Source of the DNA: Coleophoma eucalyptorum
Lineage: Eukaryota; Ascomycota; Leotiomycetes; Helotiales; Dermateaceae
Direction of reading: 5' to 3'
DNA: 64,000 bases
Assembly: GCA_026120035.1 (NCBI GenBank)
Contig: JALRME010000008.1
Span: 682,001-746,000, forward strand
The notes below the pieces were generated by a model. It ran no database searches and had not been told where the DNA came from. It saw only the letters and a list, made by a program, of their open reading frames with translations. Of this stretch, positions 45,275 through 56,435 are shown one piece after another (position 1 is the stretch's first letter; each line of letters starts with the position of its first letter). Made by a program: the position numbers and the translations under genes.

Positions 45275-46042
45275 TCAATTGCACAAAACAGGCGCTTTCC
45301 CCACCCACTCTGACTCATTCCCCATTTCTTTCAATACCCACATAACTATACTCTTTCTCGATAGAAACAGACCATCTGACCCTGACCCGGTGAACGTGGC
45401 AGTAACTGGGGCTGCCGGCCCGTTACCCAGGAAAGGAACCCGGAACAATGTCCATTTAATCTTGGCCAAGTCTTGAGAAGTCACAAAAGCACCCAGCCCG
45501 TGGAACTCCTCGTACGCATCTCTGCTAATAGTTTTGATAAGGGCTACCGACATTTTCCATTTCAAGGCACCCTTATCTTCAAAGGCGGGGAATGAGGGCG
45601 TACCAAGGACCATGGCTCGTTCGAAGTTGTTGTCGATGAGCAGTGGAAAGATTATTTTCATTGCATCAGTAATTGGCTATTATGATTATTAAATATTTCT
45701 TTTCTGTCTAATTGAAGACCTACTGTTCCCTTTGACGATGTAACTGGTCCTGCGAATGAAATGAATACTTTGGCGCCTGAACTAGTAGCTTGCTGTAGTT
45801 TTTCATCGGCTCCAAGGCTTCCTTCGATGACCATAACTTTCGGGTTTCCAGTGATCTCAGCTGGTACTTTGGTCGCATTTCGCACATATAACGTTAATTG
45901 GTGGCCTTCAGATAGTGCAGCAGCGCAAAACTCTCTACCAACAGCACCTATATGTTCATACAGAGTTAATATAATATACAAGAAACGGGAACGACAGAAT
46001 TTCCTAACCAGTTGCTCCAAGAACCAATATATGCGATGGCAT
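45275..46042 (-). CDS. NmrA-like/NAD(P)-binding reductase
   Basis: Three exons, complement(45275..45676, 45724..45947, 46009..46042), 219 aa. The 34-nt first exon carries MPSHILVLGATG and completes the Rossmann GxxGxxG turn with AVGREFCAAAL from exon 2. The donors are GTTAGG and GTAGGT. Later segments read HQLTLYVRNATKVPAEIT, KVFISFAGPVTSS, PITDAMKIIFPLLIDNNFER, WTLFRVPFLGNG and SIVMWVLKEMG. This is the atypical SDR layout of NmrA-like or SDR_a5 proteins, which bind NADP and may be redox sensors rather than enzymes. The protein is slightly short for the family. Function unknown. Confidence 0.87.
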
Positions 46043-47416
46043 CTTTGCAAGGATTTTCTAAATCTCAAGGGTAATGCAGCAAAGTGGCAACTTCAGAGCT
46101 CTCTTCCAGGAAATCTCAAAAATTATACACAATGCGATACTGCATGCCAAGCTTTGAATGTTGGGCGTATTGGTCAGCTCGGATCGGGATCCGCATTTCC
46201 CGAATGGTCGTGCATAACTTTTTTATATAGTTATGGTTTACCGGGACAAAAACTATAACTTTCGGTGCTCTTAAAACTCCCGAGAAGGAATATATACTGA
46301 AAACCATACCGTGCAATGAACCTTCTATGCAAATTAATTTGTACAGTATTGCGACCTCTAGATTAACTTAAGATGTGATTCCCCGCAGCGATAACCTGCC
46401 TCTTAATAGGCAAAAAGCCTTATTCCAGCTCTGGCTTTCCTACTCCACGAATATATTGTCGTGCAATGAAAATAGGGTGTGTCGCTTGGGTACGCAATAA
46501 CAACGACAGGAAAGGACGAAAAATTGGTCTGAAATAGTTAGGCAAAGAGCATTTAATTGAAAGCCGTAGAAGAGTATATCGGATTCGTAGGATTGTTGCT
46601 GCTAAGAGCGCCCTGAAAGTGGGTATTGGCATTTTAGGGTATTGTGCCAATGAAGTGAACAGGAACTGAAAGAGCCTGAAATTTGAGTCTCCAGTGAAAC
46701 CAGTGGATAAGGGTCATAGTATAAAACCTATGCGTTACAGTCTTCATTAGTTTGAATTGTCTACTGATGCTTCCTAACTCTATTCTCCTCTGGGTCAGAG
46801 CTGTTGTTAGGTTAAAGGCACATAAATAATGGTTGGAACGTTTGTACTGGCCTAGTAACGTTCTCGAGCATCTACTTAATTGGCGCTGCAGAGCGCCACC
46901 CCGGCAGTTGGTACTTTGGCATCTCCACTCTGTCCACCCTACGCAGATCCCCAGCCGGTCGTACAGGACGTACCTTAATGCAACATCACCTAACGTTGGG
47001 TTGATATTCAACATAAAAATAACTTACCCAGATCAATTCCTAGTGTATTGGGGAGGTATCATAGTAGTTGGCTGCTGATCCTTGGGTGCTTAAAGGAGTA
47101 ACCTGCCGAAACTGGCCAAAGGCTACAACATTTTAATCTAACAAAGCGCCTATGGCTCCAGAGAAATATTGAGGTAGAATGAAATAAACAGAGCCTCTGG
47201 CAGTAGAGTGCAAGAGCGATCACCTTCCTCCCACCCCATTTTTGATCTAAAACCGTCGACGCCATTTTCCGTAAATGGCAAAAGTTCCCCGCGGCGCTGC
47301 AATCAATCCTCGGCACCCGACGAAGGGGTAATCGTGATGCCACATATCAAAAGGATGTAAGAATATCATAAACCCATCTTAGATCCTAAGTCTGAAGCAC
47401 CACACAAATTAATAAA
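46043..47416. other. Intergenic region between divergent genes
   Basis: About 1.4 kb upstream of both the NmrA-like gene (-) and the beta-lactamase-like gene (+). Minus-strand ORFs at 46420-46650 and 46634-47014 have no domain, signal peptide or splice continuation. Confidence 0.5.
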
Positions 47417-48598
47417 ATGACCCAACTAGACCCGCCCACAAAGCCACAAATTTTAGCTGCGCTCCAAGCTATCCTCGAAGAAACCGTCGCAAGAGGAGTC
47501 CCCGGCCTCACAGCAGCTATCTACAGTTCGGGAGGTAAACTGTGGGAGTCCTCAGCGGGGTGCTCCAATCTAGAGGACAAGGTCGGGACAGATGTCAGCA
47601 ATCTGTTTGGGATAGGGAGCATCACAAAGGTCTTCGTCGCAGTGGTGATTCTGCAGCTGATTGACGAAGCACGCCTGAAGCTATCAGATACCGTCAGCCA
47701 ATTCCTAGACAGCGAAGTGATAAGAGACATTGAAAACGCAGACGCAGAGACATCTACGATCGAGTTGCTCTTAAGTCACCGATCTGGCATTGAGAGTTGG
47801 GAAGATGATCCCGTGTGGATCGTCAACGGTAGAGGGCGACTTCTGGATCCGAAGAAGATCTGGACTCGGACAGAAGCCCTCGAGTATATCCGACATCCTG
47901 GATCCAAAACTCCTGGGCAGTACTCATACTCTAATACCAACTTCACGTTACTGGGTCTCATCATCGAGAAGATAACGCACGATAAGGCTGAGACACAGAT
48001 TCGAAAGCGCATTCTAGAGCCATTAGGCTTGATAGACACTTATTTTGAAGGGTACCAAGAGTGCCCATATCCGGAGCGGGTGTCCCAGCGCTACCACTGG
48101 GCAACGGAGACATTCTGTGAGACGGCAGGAATATGTCCAAGTTTTACACTACCGCGGGAGGATCTCATTAATGCTACAGGATCTAATTTGTCGGTGAGCT
48201 GGACCGCAGGATGCATGGTTTCATCAGCTTCGTCGATTGCAACACTTGCCATCGCGCTTCGAGATGGACGATTGCTCAGCCCAGCTTCTATGAAGATATT
48301 GCAAGATTGGACGCCGACTGGGAGGACAACTGACGTGGGCCATGGAGTTGCGAGGTTCGATCACACCTTTGGCTATGGGAAATGGGTAGGCCATAATGGC
48401 AGTGTTCTAGGCTATACGGGCACGATGTGGTGGAAGGACAGGGAAGGAGAATATGATGATGGTAGTGAGGATTGTGCTGTTGCGGTTCTAACTAATGTAG
48501 GTACAGTGCATGCCGGCAAGGTCCCGAGTAGTGCGAGTGCTGTTGTGACAGATACAGACTTTATGTGGTATGCTTTACAGCTTGCAAATTGTTTATGA
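47417..48598 (+). CDS. Serine beta-lactamase-like/class C esterase family protein
   Basis: Single exon, 393 aa. The active-site SxxK is in FGIGSITKVFVA (Ser and Lys), the Tyr motif in YSYSNTNFTLLG, and the third motif in GHNGSVLGYTGTMWW (HxG type). LLSHRSGIESW is the usual block after the helix. Fungal members of this fold act as esterases, transesterases or D-aminopeptidases rather than antibiotic resistance enzymes. There is no signal peptide, so it is probably cytosolic. The neighbours do not form an obvious biosynthetic cluster. Confidence 0.92.
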   Translation: MTQLDPPTKPQILAALQAILEETVARGVPGLTAAIYSSGGKLWESSAGCSNLEDKVGTDVSNLFGIGSITKVFVAVVILQLIDEARLKLSDTVSQFLDSEVIRDIENADAETSTIELLLSHRSGIESWEDDPVWIVNGRGRLLDPKKIWTRTEALEYIRHPGSKTPGQYSYSNTNFTLLGLIIEKITHDKAETQIRKRILEPLGLIDTYFEGYQECPYPERVSQRYHWATETFCETAGICPSFTLPREDLINATGSNLSVSWTAGCMVSSASSIATLAIALRDGRLLSPASMKILQDWTPTGRTTDVGHGVARFDHTFGYGKWVGHNGSVLGYTGTMWWKDREGEYDDGSEDCAVAVLTNVGTVHAGKVPSSASAVVTDTDFMWYALQLANCL

Positions 48599-49241
48599 GA
48601 CATCATATTGAAATTTTAAGGAATACCATTTCACTACATAAAGCCTGAGGGTTATGACCGTTCTGTGCACAGATGACAACAAATCCTAGGATGAGATAGA
48701 CTTCAGCACTTTACAGACCTTTTATTATGCGCTGTAATAGTGCGCAGACCTTGGTTTGCGGATCTATAATTGATAAGTTCATAAAACAGATCTAAAGCCT
48801 TTTATCAAAATTTCTAAAGGTTTCTTCTAATTTACATAAATATTAATCGGCAGCTAACAATTTTGCAACTTGGCTATGTCCGTTTTGCTTTGCCATAGAG
48901 AAAGGAGTATTCCCATCTTCATCGATGAAGTTAGGATCCCCCCCAGCTTGTAGTAACAGCTCAATGATATCTTGAGAACCGTGTGCTGCGGCCCAGAATA
49001 TTGGAGATCGCCCGGATATGCTTCTCGAATTGACATCCACAAGATTAGTACCGAGCAGTATCCGAACAACTTGAAGTTGACCGTTTGTTGCGGCAGCCCA
49101 GAGTGGAGAGATGTTTTGAGGATTCCTAAAATCAGGGTCAACGCCTTCTGCTAAGAGCTTCTGGATGGTTTTATCTTTTCCAGATTTTGCTGCGTTGTAA
49201 AACCGGGCCGTCAACCATTTTTCCTTGGAAAGAGGAATTTT

Positions 49242-50063
49242 GAAATGGTCCTCAATAATCTCGAAAACACTTTCCTGGCCACTTGTAGCGGCGGCTTCCA
49301 ATACTCCCTCAGTGATAATTACTTCAACGCCGCTCTGGTGGAGCAATGCACTTAGTATCTTGTGCCCACACTTTTCGTTCCCAGCTACTGCTTTTAGCAC
49401 CTCTTCTGTAATAGTAACCTCCGATCCTCGTTTTTCAAGCAAGAGCATTATAATCTCTCTCCCACTTATCCAGTTCCTTGCCGCTGCCTTTACTACTTCC
49501 TCTGTAATAACTACCTCTGCTCCTCTCTGCTCAAGCAAGAATATTATTACCTCCACTCTATGGTTCCTTGCAGCTGCCTTTACTACTTCCTCTGTAATAA
49601 CTATATCTGCCCCCCGTTGTTCAAGCAATAGCATTATTACTTCCTTTCTATTGTACCGCACGGCTGATTTCACCACCTTTTCTGTAATAATGACCTCCTC
49701 TCCTCGTTGCTCAAGCAAGAGCATTATAACTTCTCTCCCACTTTTCCAGTTCTTTGCCGCTGCTTTGACCACTTCTTCTGTGATAGCCACCTCTTCTCTC
49801 CGTTGCTCAAGCAGGAGCAATATCACCTCCTTTCCACTTCTCCAATTCATCGCTGCTGCCTTTACCACCTCTTCTGTAATAACCACATCTGCTCCTCGTT
49901 GATTAAGCAGCAGCATTATCAGTTCCTTTCTGTTGTACATTACAGCTCCTTTTACTACCTCTTCTGTAATACCAACCTCTGCTCCCCGCTGTTTAAGTAG
50001 GAGCGCCATAACCTCCCTCCCACTTCTCCAATTTCCTGCCGCGGCTTTAATGATTTTCTCTCC
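49242..50063 (-). repeat. Coding array of nine ITEEVV-type repeats
   Basis: Units of 30-32 residues with consensus ITEEVVKAAAxNW then GxEVIxLLLEQRGxEV. Units 2 and 5 share the variant YNRKE in place of NWxSGxE, so a three-unit block (2-4 and 5-7) seems duplicated. The last two units are worn. Unit spacing of 90-96 nt is visible in the DNA as recurring CTTCTGTAATA. Confidence 0.9.
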
Positions 50064-52890
50064 TACTTGTACACTCATATCTTTGATGAGTACCGAAATC
50101 ACATTGCAACTACCATGAGCTGCAGCAACTTCCAACATTGTCTTGCTATTCCTGTTCCTTATATCGCTTCGGAAATTTGTCTGTATACTTACAATTTCCT
50201 GTAAATCGAAGCAAGATGCAACAAAAAGATAGGTATGCTCCTCAGCTTCAGTATCTTTTAATCTCTGCTCTAGTTCCCAATCAACCTGGTCAAAGCATAC
50301 TTCCTTCAGTCGGTTGGCCCAAACTGCAATAGCTGGTCTCGAATTTGCATCCCCGAAAAGAAAGTGAGACAGGAGACACTGGAGTACTCCAGTCGTCCTT
50401 TGGCTTGCTGCTAACTGGCAATGTGAAGCCCAATAGATAGTTGAATATCGGTTAAGTGTATTCGACTGACCTAGGGTTGATGAGTTCGAGTAGAAACCAG
50501 CAAGTAGTCTCCTTGTCGCCAAGTTGTCTACAGTATTCAGTATATCCAAAAGACATATCTCTGCAGCCAAGGTGTTTGTAGCTTCTCCAGCATATTCTGG
50601 CAGCTTCTCCAGAAACTCTCTTACTGATAGATGAGCAAATCGGAAAGTATCAAGCGTAGGATCATAAACAACCAAGTTAGGGCACATCGCTAGAATATGT
50701 TCTTTCGTCAACTGATTGAAATGTCGCCGTGGACTGTTCGATATTGCAGAGAGATATTCCGAAGATTTTAGTCTCCTTTGGGCACAGAGGAGCAAACTTA
50801 AAGCTTTGATAGTGACTTCGCGATCGGCATCCGCCGAATATCTTGTTAACCTCTCATATAATTCAAAATAGAGGTCTTCTAGCTTCGGCGGTAGTTGACC
50901 AATCCTTTCCACAATAGCTTCATCAGTCCAGACGAAACACAACGCATCCAATTGCAGTTTGGCCCACAGAAACCTGGTGATTAGATTAGTGACACACCTA
51001 TAGCTTGTACTACTAGATTATACTAACATGCCATCAGCTTTCTTTGTAACTTGGTCAATAATCTCTCTCCTTAAACTTTCTTTGTTTGTGCTTAAGGCAA
51101 GCAGGCTTTTCGCTTTGATAAACTTATCAGTCTCATCAGTGACAAATGATGAGATATCATCTTTATTCCTCTCTGACGAGACGTGCAGCTTAGGGTAATT
51201 TTGTAGATGACAAGCAATATCTTGGTTATCTCGACTTGACACAAGAATTTTCACTGGTCTCGAAGTTTCTTGAAGGATAAACTCCAATGTTTCCAGAAGG
51301 TCTGCCAGGCTTTCTTTATTACATTCGTCAAGTGCATCAATAACAATAGTTGTCTGTGGATAATACTCGATAAGCTGGATGATTAGTGCACGACATTCGT
51401 CTATACTTAATGATCCCGAAGCAAATCCTTCTGCCTCTCTCTTATTATATGCGTCCACAACTGGGGGGAGTAAAGGGAGATCTAGTCCGCGACTTGATAG
51501 CTGTTTAACAATGCTTGCTAGGATTGCATCTGGGTCTGAACGTGTAGACTCGTCAGTATTCCGTTTACAGTAGAAATAGACTGGAGCTGGGCTGTAGCCG
51601 TTTTGGAAGGCCTTTACAGCATCTTCTATCACGATAGATCTATGTGTACAGTAAGCCCTATACTTCTGAGAAGCTTATAGAAAACTTACACTAGCTTGCT
51701 CTTCCCACAGCCTATTATGCCATGAATCCACAAAATCGATGACACATTTTCTGTCTTCCACTTAATGAAAACCGGATCTAACCGTAACCATTCTCCGGTA
51801 CCTTGGAGCACGTCCTTTTTTTCCAGATCATGATGCGCATTGTATGGTTCCTGCGATATCCAGTCTAGAGTTTTGTTCTTCTTGGATACTAAACCTTGTA
51901 AGTTAATGATTCAACCACCCCCCCCCGCCCTCCTTAAGTGCTTACAATCAAACTCATCCGTAATAATTCCCAAAGTCGCAACTATTTGTACTATAGGGCC
52001 ATCAATACATTTGCGAATTTTCTTTAAGTCTTTGCTTTGGTCCATTTGTTCTAAGTAATTAGTACAATGAGACTAGAAGCAGTGGTCAAGGTATGTCTAC
52101 CTTGCATTCCGACTATATTAAGGCAACGATCAACGTTCCTTTGGGTAGCTTCAATGGCAACGAAGTACTTTTCAATGTCCGAATTTGGTAGAATCCCGCT
52201 CTTTAACCTACGCACTAGAGAAATTATTAATTCTGTTTCTGTTATTTAATTAAAGCATTACACTAACCAGCAGAATTTTGTTTGAAATAGCTCTGCGCTT
52301 TACAGAGATATGTCATGATTGCTGCATAAAGCTTGACTAGAGCTCTTCGGAGCTCGTCTGTAGCAGGAGATAAAGACAGGAGATAGACTCTCTCAATTAT
52401 TTCATATTGACAGATGGTGTCCGCAATCGAAGTTACGCTCTCAATTACAAAGGCATATTTATCAACGTCATTAACCGCAATCTATAGATGTTACTAGCTT
52501 ATTTGACTTATATAGAACAAAACAACATACCTGCAAAAGAAATCGGACACCTGCCCAGGGGAGTGCAGCATGGCCAGAATCACATTGAACCGCCGTATCA
52601 CCAACTTGCTTGAAAAGGGCGATCCATTTGACAATCTTGTTGACCAAGTCAACAAAAATGACTGTCTCTCCACTCTTCTTTTTATATCGCCATCTTTTGT
52701 TCGTACACTCCTCCTCCGAAGCCTTGGTGAGTTCAAGAAGATCAGACAAGATCTTGAGTTTGTCAGGGCAGCTGCAGTCGATATTCTTTCTGTCTTCATC
52801 ACTTATCTCAGCTATTGCTGCTGTCCAAAGGTTATGTCTTTGGCAAGCGCACAGAGTCAGCAGAGCCTCGTCTATATGGGCTAGGTATAT

Positions 52891-52893
52891 TTA
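52891..52893 (-). other. In-frame TAA in the NLR N-terminus
   Basis: Codon 16 of the open frame that starts at 52938. A single C-to-T change in CAA would create it, but the ancestral codon is inferred only. Confidence 0.8.
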
Positions 52894-52938
52894 CGTGGTT
52901 GGCCGTGTGTCCATTATTGGTGCTGGTGCTGATGCCAT

Positions 52939-53556
52939 ATTGCCGGCCGTAGTCAGTGACGATAATTATGTCAAGAATAGATAGTGCGAAGCAACGTTAG
53001 CTTGAATCCGATATTTGGAGATTTTAATACAAATTCTGGAGAGGTGCTGCGGCAAGGCAAGCAGATTACAGCCTCAGAATTTGACCAATGAATTCAAGGT
53101 CACGGGAAGTGATAAGGCTCGCTATAAGCTTAATTCTTCCAAGTACATTTTATCAAACCCACAGGAATGTCTGAAGTTACAGCGGCTTCAATCTGAACAC
53201 TGCCACTGATTGCAAACTGAAAATCCATTATAACCTGCCAGAGTGTAGGAAAATAGCAGCAAGCGCAAAATGAGTCGACGAAATGAGGCTCGGACAACGA
53301 GTGGTGGTGCTGGGCTGTCGTCCAATAGCTTAGTCAGCGCATCGTCAGCATGGCAGCATCTTTCTCTTTCTCTGGGCAAAATGCGCCTGATCTCGAATAC
53401 TGGACCTCCTTGGAATCATAAATAGGGTCATGTAACCTACATTTAACTTTTTAACCCAATCTATCCTCGTATCTATCTGACGATAACCGAATCGCTTATT
53501 AGAATAGAACATCTTTCCGCAAGTATTGCCCCGTTGTTCATACCCTTTACTTCAAT
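52939..53556. other. Head-to-head promoter region of the NLR and CorA-like genes
   Basis: 618 bp between the two ATGs. No ORF with coding features on either strand; likely carries both promoters. Confidence 0.6.
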
Positions 53557-56172
53557 ATGGTGGGATCAGAACCCCACGAGGCTACGAGCCAACCTCTAAA
53601 ACATATCGATTTCATCTCAACCTTCTTTAGCCTTAGGTATAATGAGCGCCATGAATGGTATCTTAAGGCCCCCTACAAATGGAAAACCGAAATCGACCGC
53701 GAATTGAACAGAATTCACGACTTGAGGGCCTCGATTTTGGCTGACCCAAAGTATTCATACCTCATGGATAATCTTAGGACCGTGCGAAGGCACTTTATGA
53801 TACGGCGCTCTATCCATGGGTTGGAAACACCAGAAATCACACCCGCAGATGCCGAAGAGAAGCAAGACGTTTGGGCTGGCCCGCTTGCCTCTATTATTAT
53901 GTTCGATAAATCTGCTCCGTTCTCAACCAAGAATCCAAAATGTCAAGGGGTCTTTCCGAATCAAAAGATTCCAGTTTATCACCTTTTGGACGATGAAAAC
54001 GATAACCCACTCACCGAGAATTGTCCCGAGGGTGTTATCCGATACTTTCATCTACCAGCTAATAATATGAATTGGGTTGAGGTCAGCAAGTTTTCTCCCA
54101 AAATCTGACAGTTATGAAGCTGAATTCTGCAATAGAGAGCTATTTCTCGATACTATGGAGAAGATGGCGCCGATTTCAATGGATACTCGCAATACTCCGC
54201 TCAGACAAAGAAGCAAGCAGAGGTCCTTCTTCACCGTGAGGGTTGGTCTGGCAATGTCCAAGGCCCAGCAGGCTTATATCAATATATGAAGCCCCGTTGT
54301 TTCACCGTCACTTCAGAGCAGCATTCCGTCCCTGATCCGCGGAGTGATAAAATTACTCGCCCAAATGAGACGACAAATGAGCAGGGGCTTAGTTCAGGCG
54401 GTTATACCAAGCAAAACATTGCATTATATGTAAGTTAGCAACATCACAATGTTATTTATGCTTACTAGTCGGTGAACGTAATAGATGCCATTCCTGCACT
54501 GGGAATATACTTCCAAAAGAGACACCATGATAAGGGTTATTGAAGAACTTCAAGAGTTTTCAACACCTCTCAGGACAAAGTACTTTCACAGGAATAGAAA
54601 ATATAATACTGCTCGTTGGGTCGGGCAAACCAAGTCCCAGAGACAACCTGATAAATACTATCCTCTATTGGGAAGTTATCTTCTGCAGGTCGCCAGTATA
54701 GCAAAAGTCTTTGAAGAATATGCTGACGAGCTTGTTCTTCGCAAGGAGATCGGCGCCGGATCAAATATTCAACTGCGACGCACTCTACAGCAATCATATA
54801 GGTGGAATACGGACCACCCCAGTAAGAAAGACCAGGTTGTATTTCGAGAGACAATGTCGCGCCATAGACATCCTAAGTTTCTCATGGTAGATCAACTTTG
54901 GATATGGATACTCAATGATAGTAAGACGTGTAGTATATGTAGAAAAGCTTGTTAATTCTGACTCCTGTTAGACACTATCATTACAAGCTTTCCTCACCGT
55001 TACGGTTCAAGTCCCGATCCATCCGACGTACACCAAAGTCTCTGCACGACATTAGCGAAAACAACAGCAGGAGAGATCACATCTGTATACGACTTGGCAA
55101 TCATGATTCTGAACCAAAGCTGCAAAGTGTTCTTCGATCGACTCCGTCCCTTGGATGAGCGCCCAGAAGTGGTGGATATTTTCTCCAATGCTATAAGCTA
55201 TGTGGTAGGTTTATTAGATCTCTTTTCAAAGACTGATCACTGAATACTGCAAGGCGGCTATGAAAGCGGTCGCACTCGAACGCTTCTGGCACAATTCCCA
55301 AATGCCAAAATTTCAATCCGTTGTTTCGAGCGCGGCTAAGTTTGACATCAATCCTGAAGGCTCACTCCTGAGGGAGGCTCAAAGTATAGGAGACGAACTT
55401 CAGATAATGGCCAGTCATTTAAAGACCCAATCACAAGTCATTGAAGAGTTTTCTATAATCTTTGAAGATCGAGCACAGTACTCTCCTACGCTAAAAGATA
55501 CCAATACGTCTGCTCAAAGAAAGAAACTATTCCATCTTTTGAAAGAAAGCAGATCGCGTGAAGTAGATATTGATGAACTCATTGAAGGCGCAACCTCTGT
55601 ATACAAAAGTGTAAGCTACTCCTGAATCAAGGCTCATAACCTGTTGATACTGACACTAAACAAGCTTGTCGATCTCCTTGACTTAAAACAGAAGCAGGCT
55701 CTCATTGCAGACATGCCTCGACAACAACATCTTGCTATGATCCAAGCAACCCAGGCTAGTGAGCAGGGCCAAGTGTTGATGTTGTTCACTGTCGTCACTA
55801 TCATCTTCGTAAGCCTGCTCTCCATTACATCCGACAACTTTTGGTTAACCTTGATCGTTATATAAAGTTACCACTTAGTTTCTGCGCCTCTATATTCGGT
55901 ATGAATGCTCAGGAACTGAACGATGGCCCTTTGACATTGAGAACGGAATTCACATATATGAGTAAGATAACATCCTCCTCCTATTTCCTTATGGTACTCA
56001 ACTATGAAGCCATGTGCTGGCCATCTGCTAAAACCTTCAAGTTCCCATCTCGGTTGGAATGATCCTTCTAATCTTGATCGTTGCTTTCAAGAAATCGCTT
56101 CTGAAGCTAATTACTCGGCTCTTCTTACTCTTTCTAGGTCGTAAAAGATTGGGACGAGAATTCATATTCTAG
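53557..56172 (+). CDS. CorA-like Mg2+ transporter-family membrane protein
   Basis: Eight exons: join(53557..54081, 54136..54429, 54485..54920, 54972..55204, 55254..55610, 55665..55808, 55868..55961, 56042..56172), 737 aa, all in frame. The long soluble N-terminal part contains VWAGPLASIIMFDKS and the markers NIALYMPFLHWEYTSKRD, LMVDQLWIWILNDNTIITSF and a long coiled region (VDLLDLKQKQALIADMPRQQ). The C-terminus has two helices: VLMLFTVVTIIFLPLSFCAS, then the CorA signature FGMN, then FPISVGMILLILIVAF. This is the layout of the fungal CorA-like family; true ion transport is unproven for the group. It starts 618 bp from the NLR, in head-to-head orientation, and ends 263 bp from the S1/P1 nuclease stop. 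I see no lesion. Confidence 0.9.
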
Positions 56173-56435
56173 CTCGTACAATTTTCTGTTAAATGTCTAA
56201 AGCAGGTTGACTAGTGGTTTAATCATGTGAGGTTGTCTTGAAAATTGGATTTTAAGGTTTTGATAAATTTGCTATCGCTATTTCTTCACCCCACTACATC
56301 ACTATGAATCGTTCAAATGATGTACAAAGTATTCTAATTACTTATAAGATCATTGTGAGATGGTACTGAACATTTGTCAGAAATAAGATAAGCATTTCTC
56401 TCTTGGTTTGTTTCGATTCAAAATTTATGAACAAA

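Larger units (their letters stand above)
48843..52938 (-). pseudogene. NACHT NLR with ITEEVV and ankyrin repeats; in-frame stop at codon 16
   Basis: Seven exons, complement(48843..50973, 51028..51639, 51690..51894, 51946..52050, 52101..52214, 52268..52481, 52531..52938), 1,263 codons, every junction in frame. From the ATG at 52938, MASAPAPIMDTRPTT is followed by TAA (52891-52893), then IYLAHIDEALLTL in the same frame. An N-terminal helical domain (RHNLWTAAIAEISDED, GETVIFVDLVNKIVKWI) typical of fungal NLRs comes next. The NACHT P-loop is GIIGCGKSKL (about residue 340) and Walker B is TTIVIDALDECN (about 444). The C-terminus has nine ITEEVV repeats (about 850-1125) and three or four ankyrin repeats. 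One lesion only: a recent null allele, stop readthrough, or a start that avoids the TAA. Confidence 0.85.

Noticed and set aside
46634..47014. 126-codon minus-strand ORF
   Set aside because: No ATG-supported domain, signal or splice partner; composition like the surrounding spacer.
38606..48598. Full secondary-metabolite cluster
   Set aside because: Tailoring-type enzymes and a regulator exist, but no PKS, NRPS, terpene synthase or DMATS backbone gene is in the window.
47417..48598. Antibiotic-resistance beta-lactamase
   Set aside because: SxxK and YxN motifs define the fold, but fungal members of this group are mostly esterases or hydrolases; no sign of secretion.
49225..49902. 225-codon plus-strand ORF across the repeat array
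   Set aside because: It is the antisense of the ITEEVV repeats; its own repetitive text only mirrors the repeat period.
52799..52895. A 92-nt intron (GTAAAT...AATAG) that would remove the NLR stop codon
   Set aside because: It would also remove text (LAHIDEALLTL to RHNLW) that looks like real N-terminal NLR sequence. Kept only as a weaker alternative.
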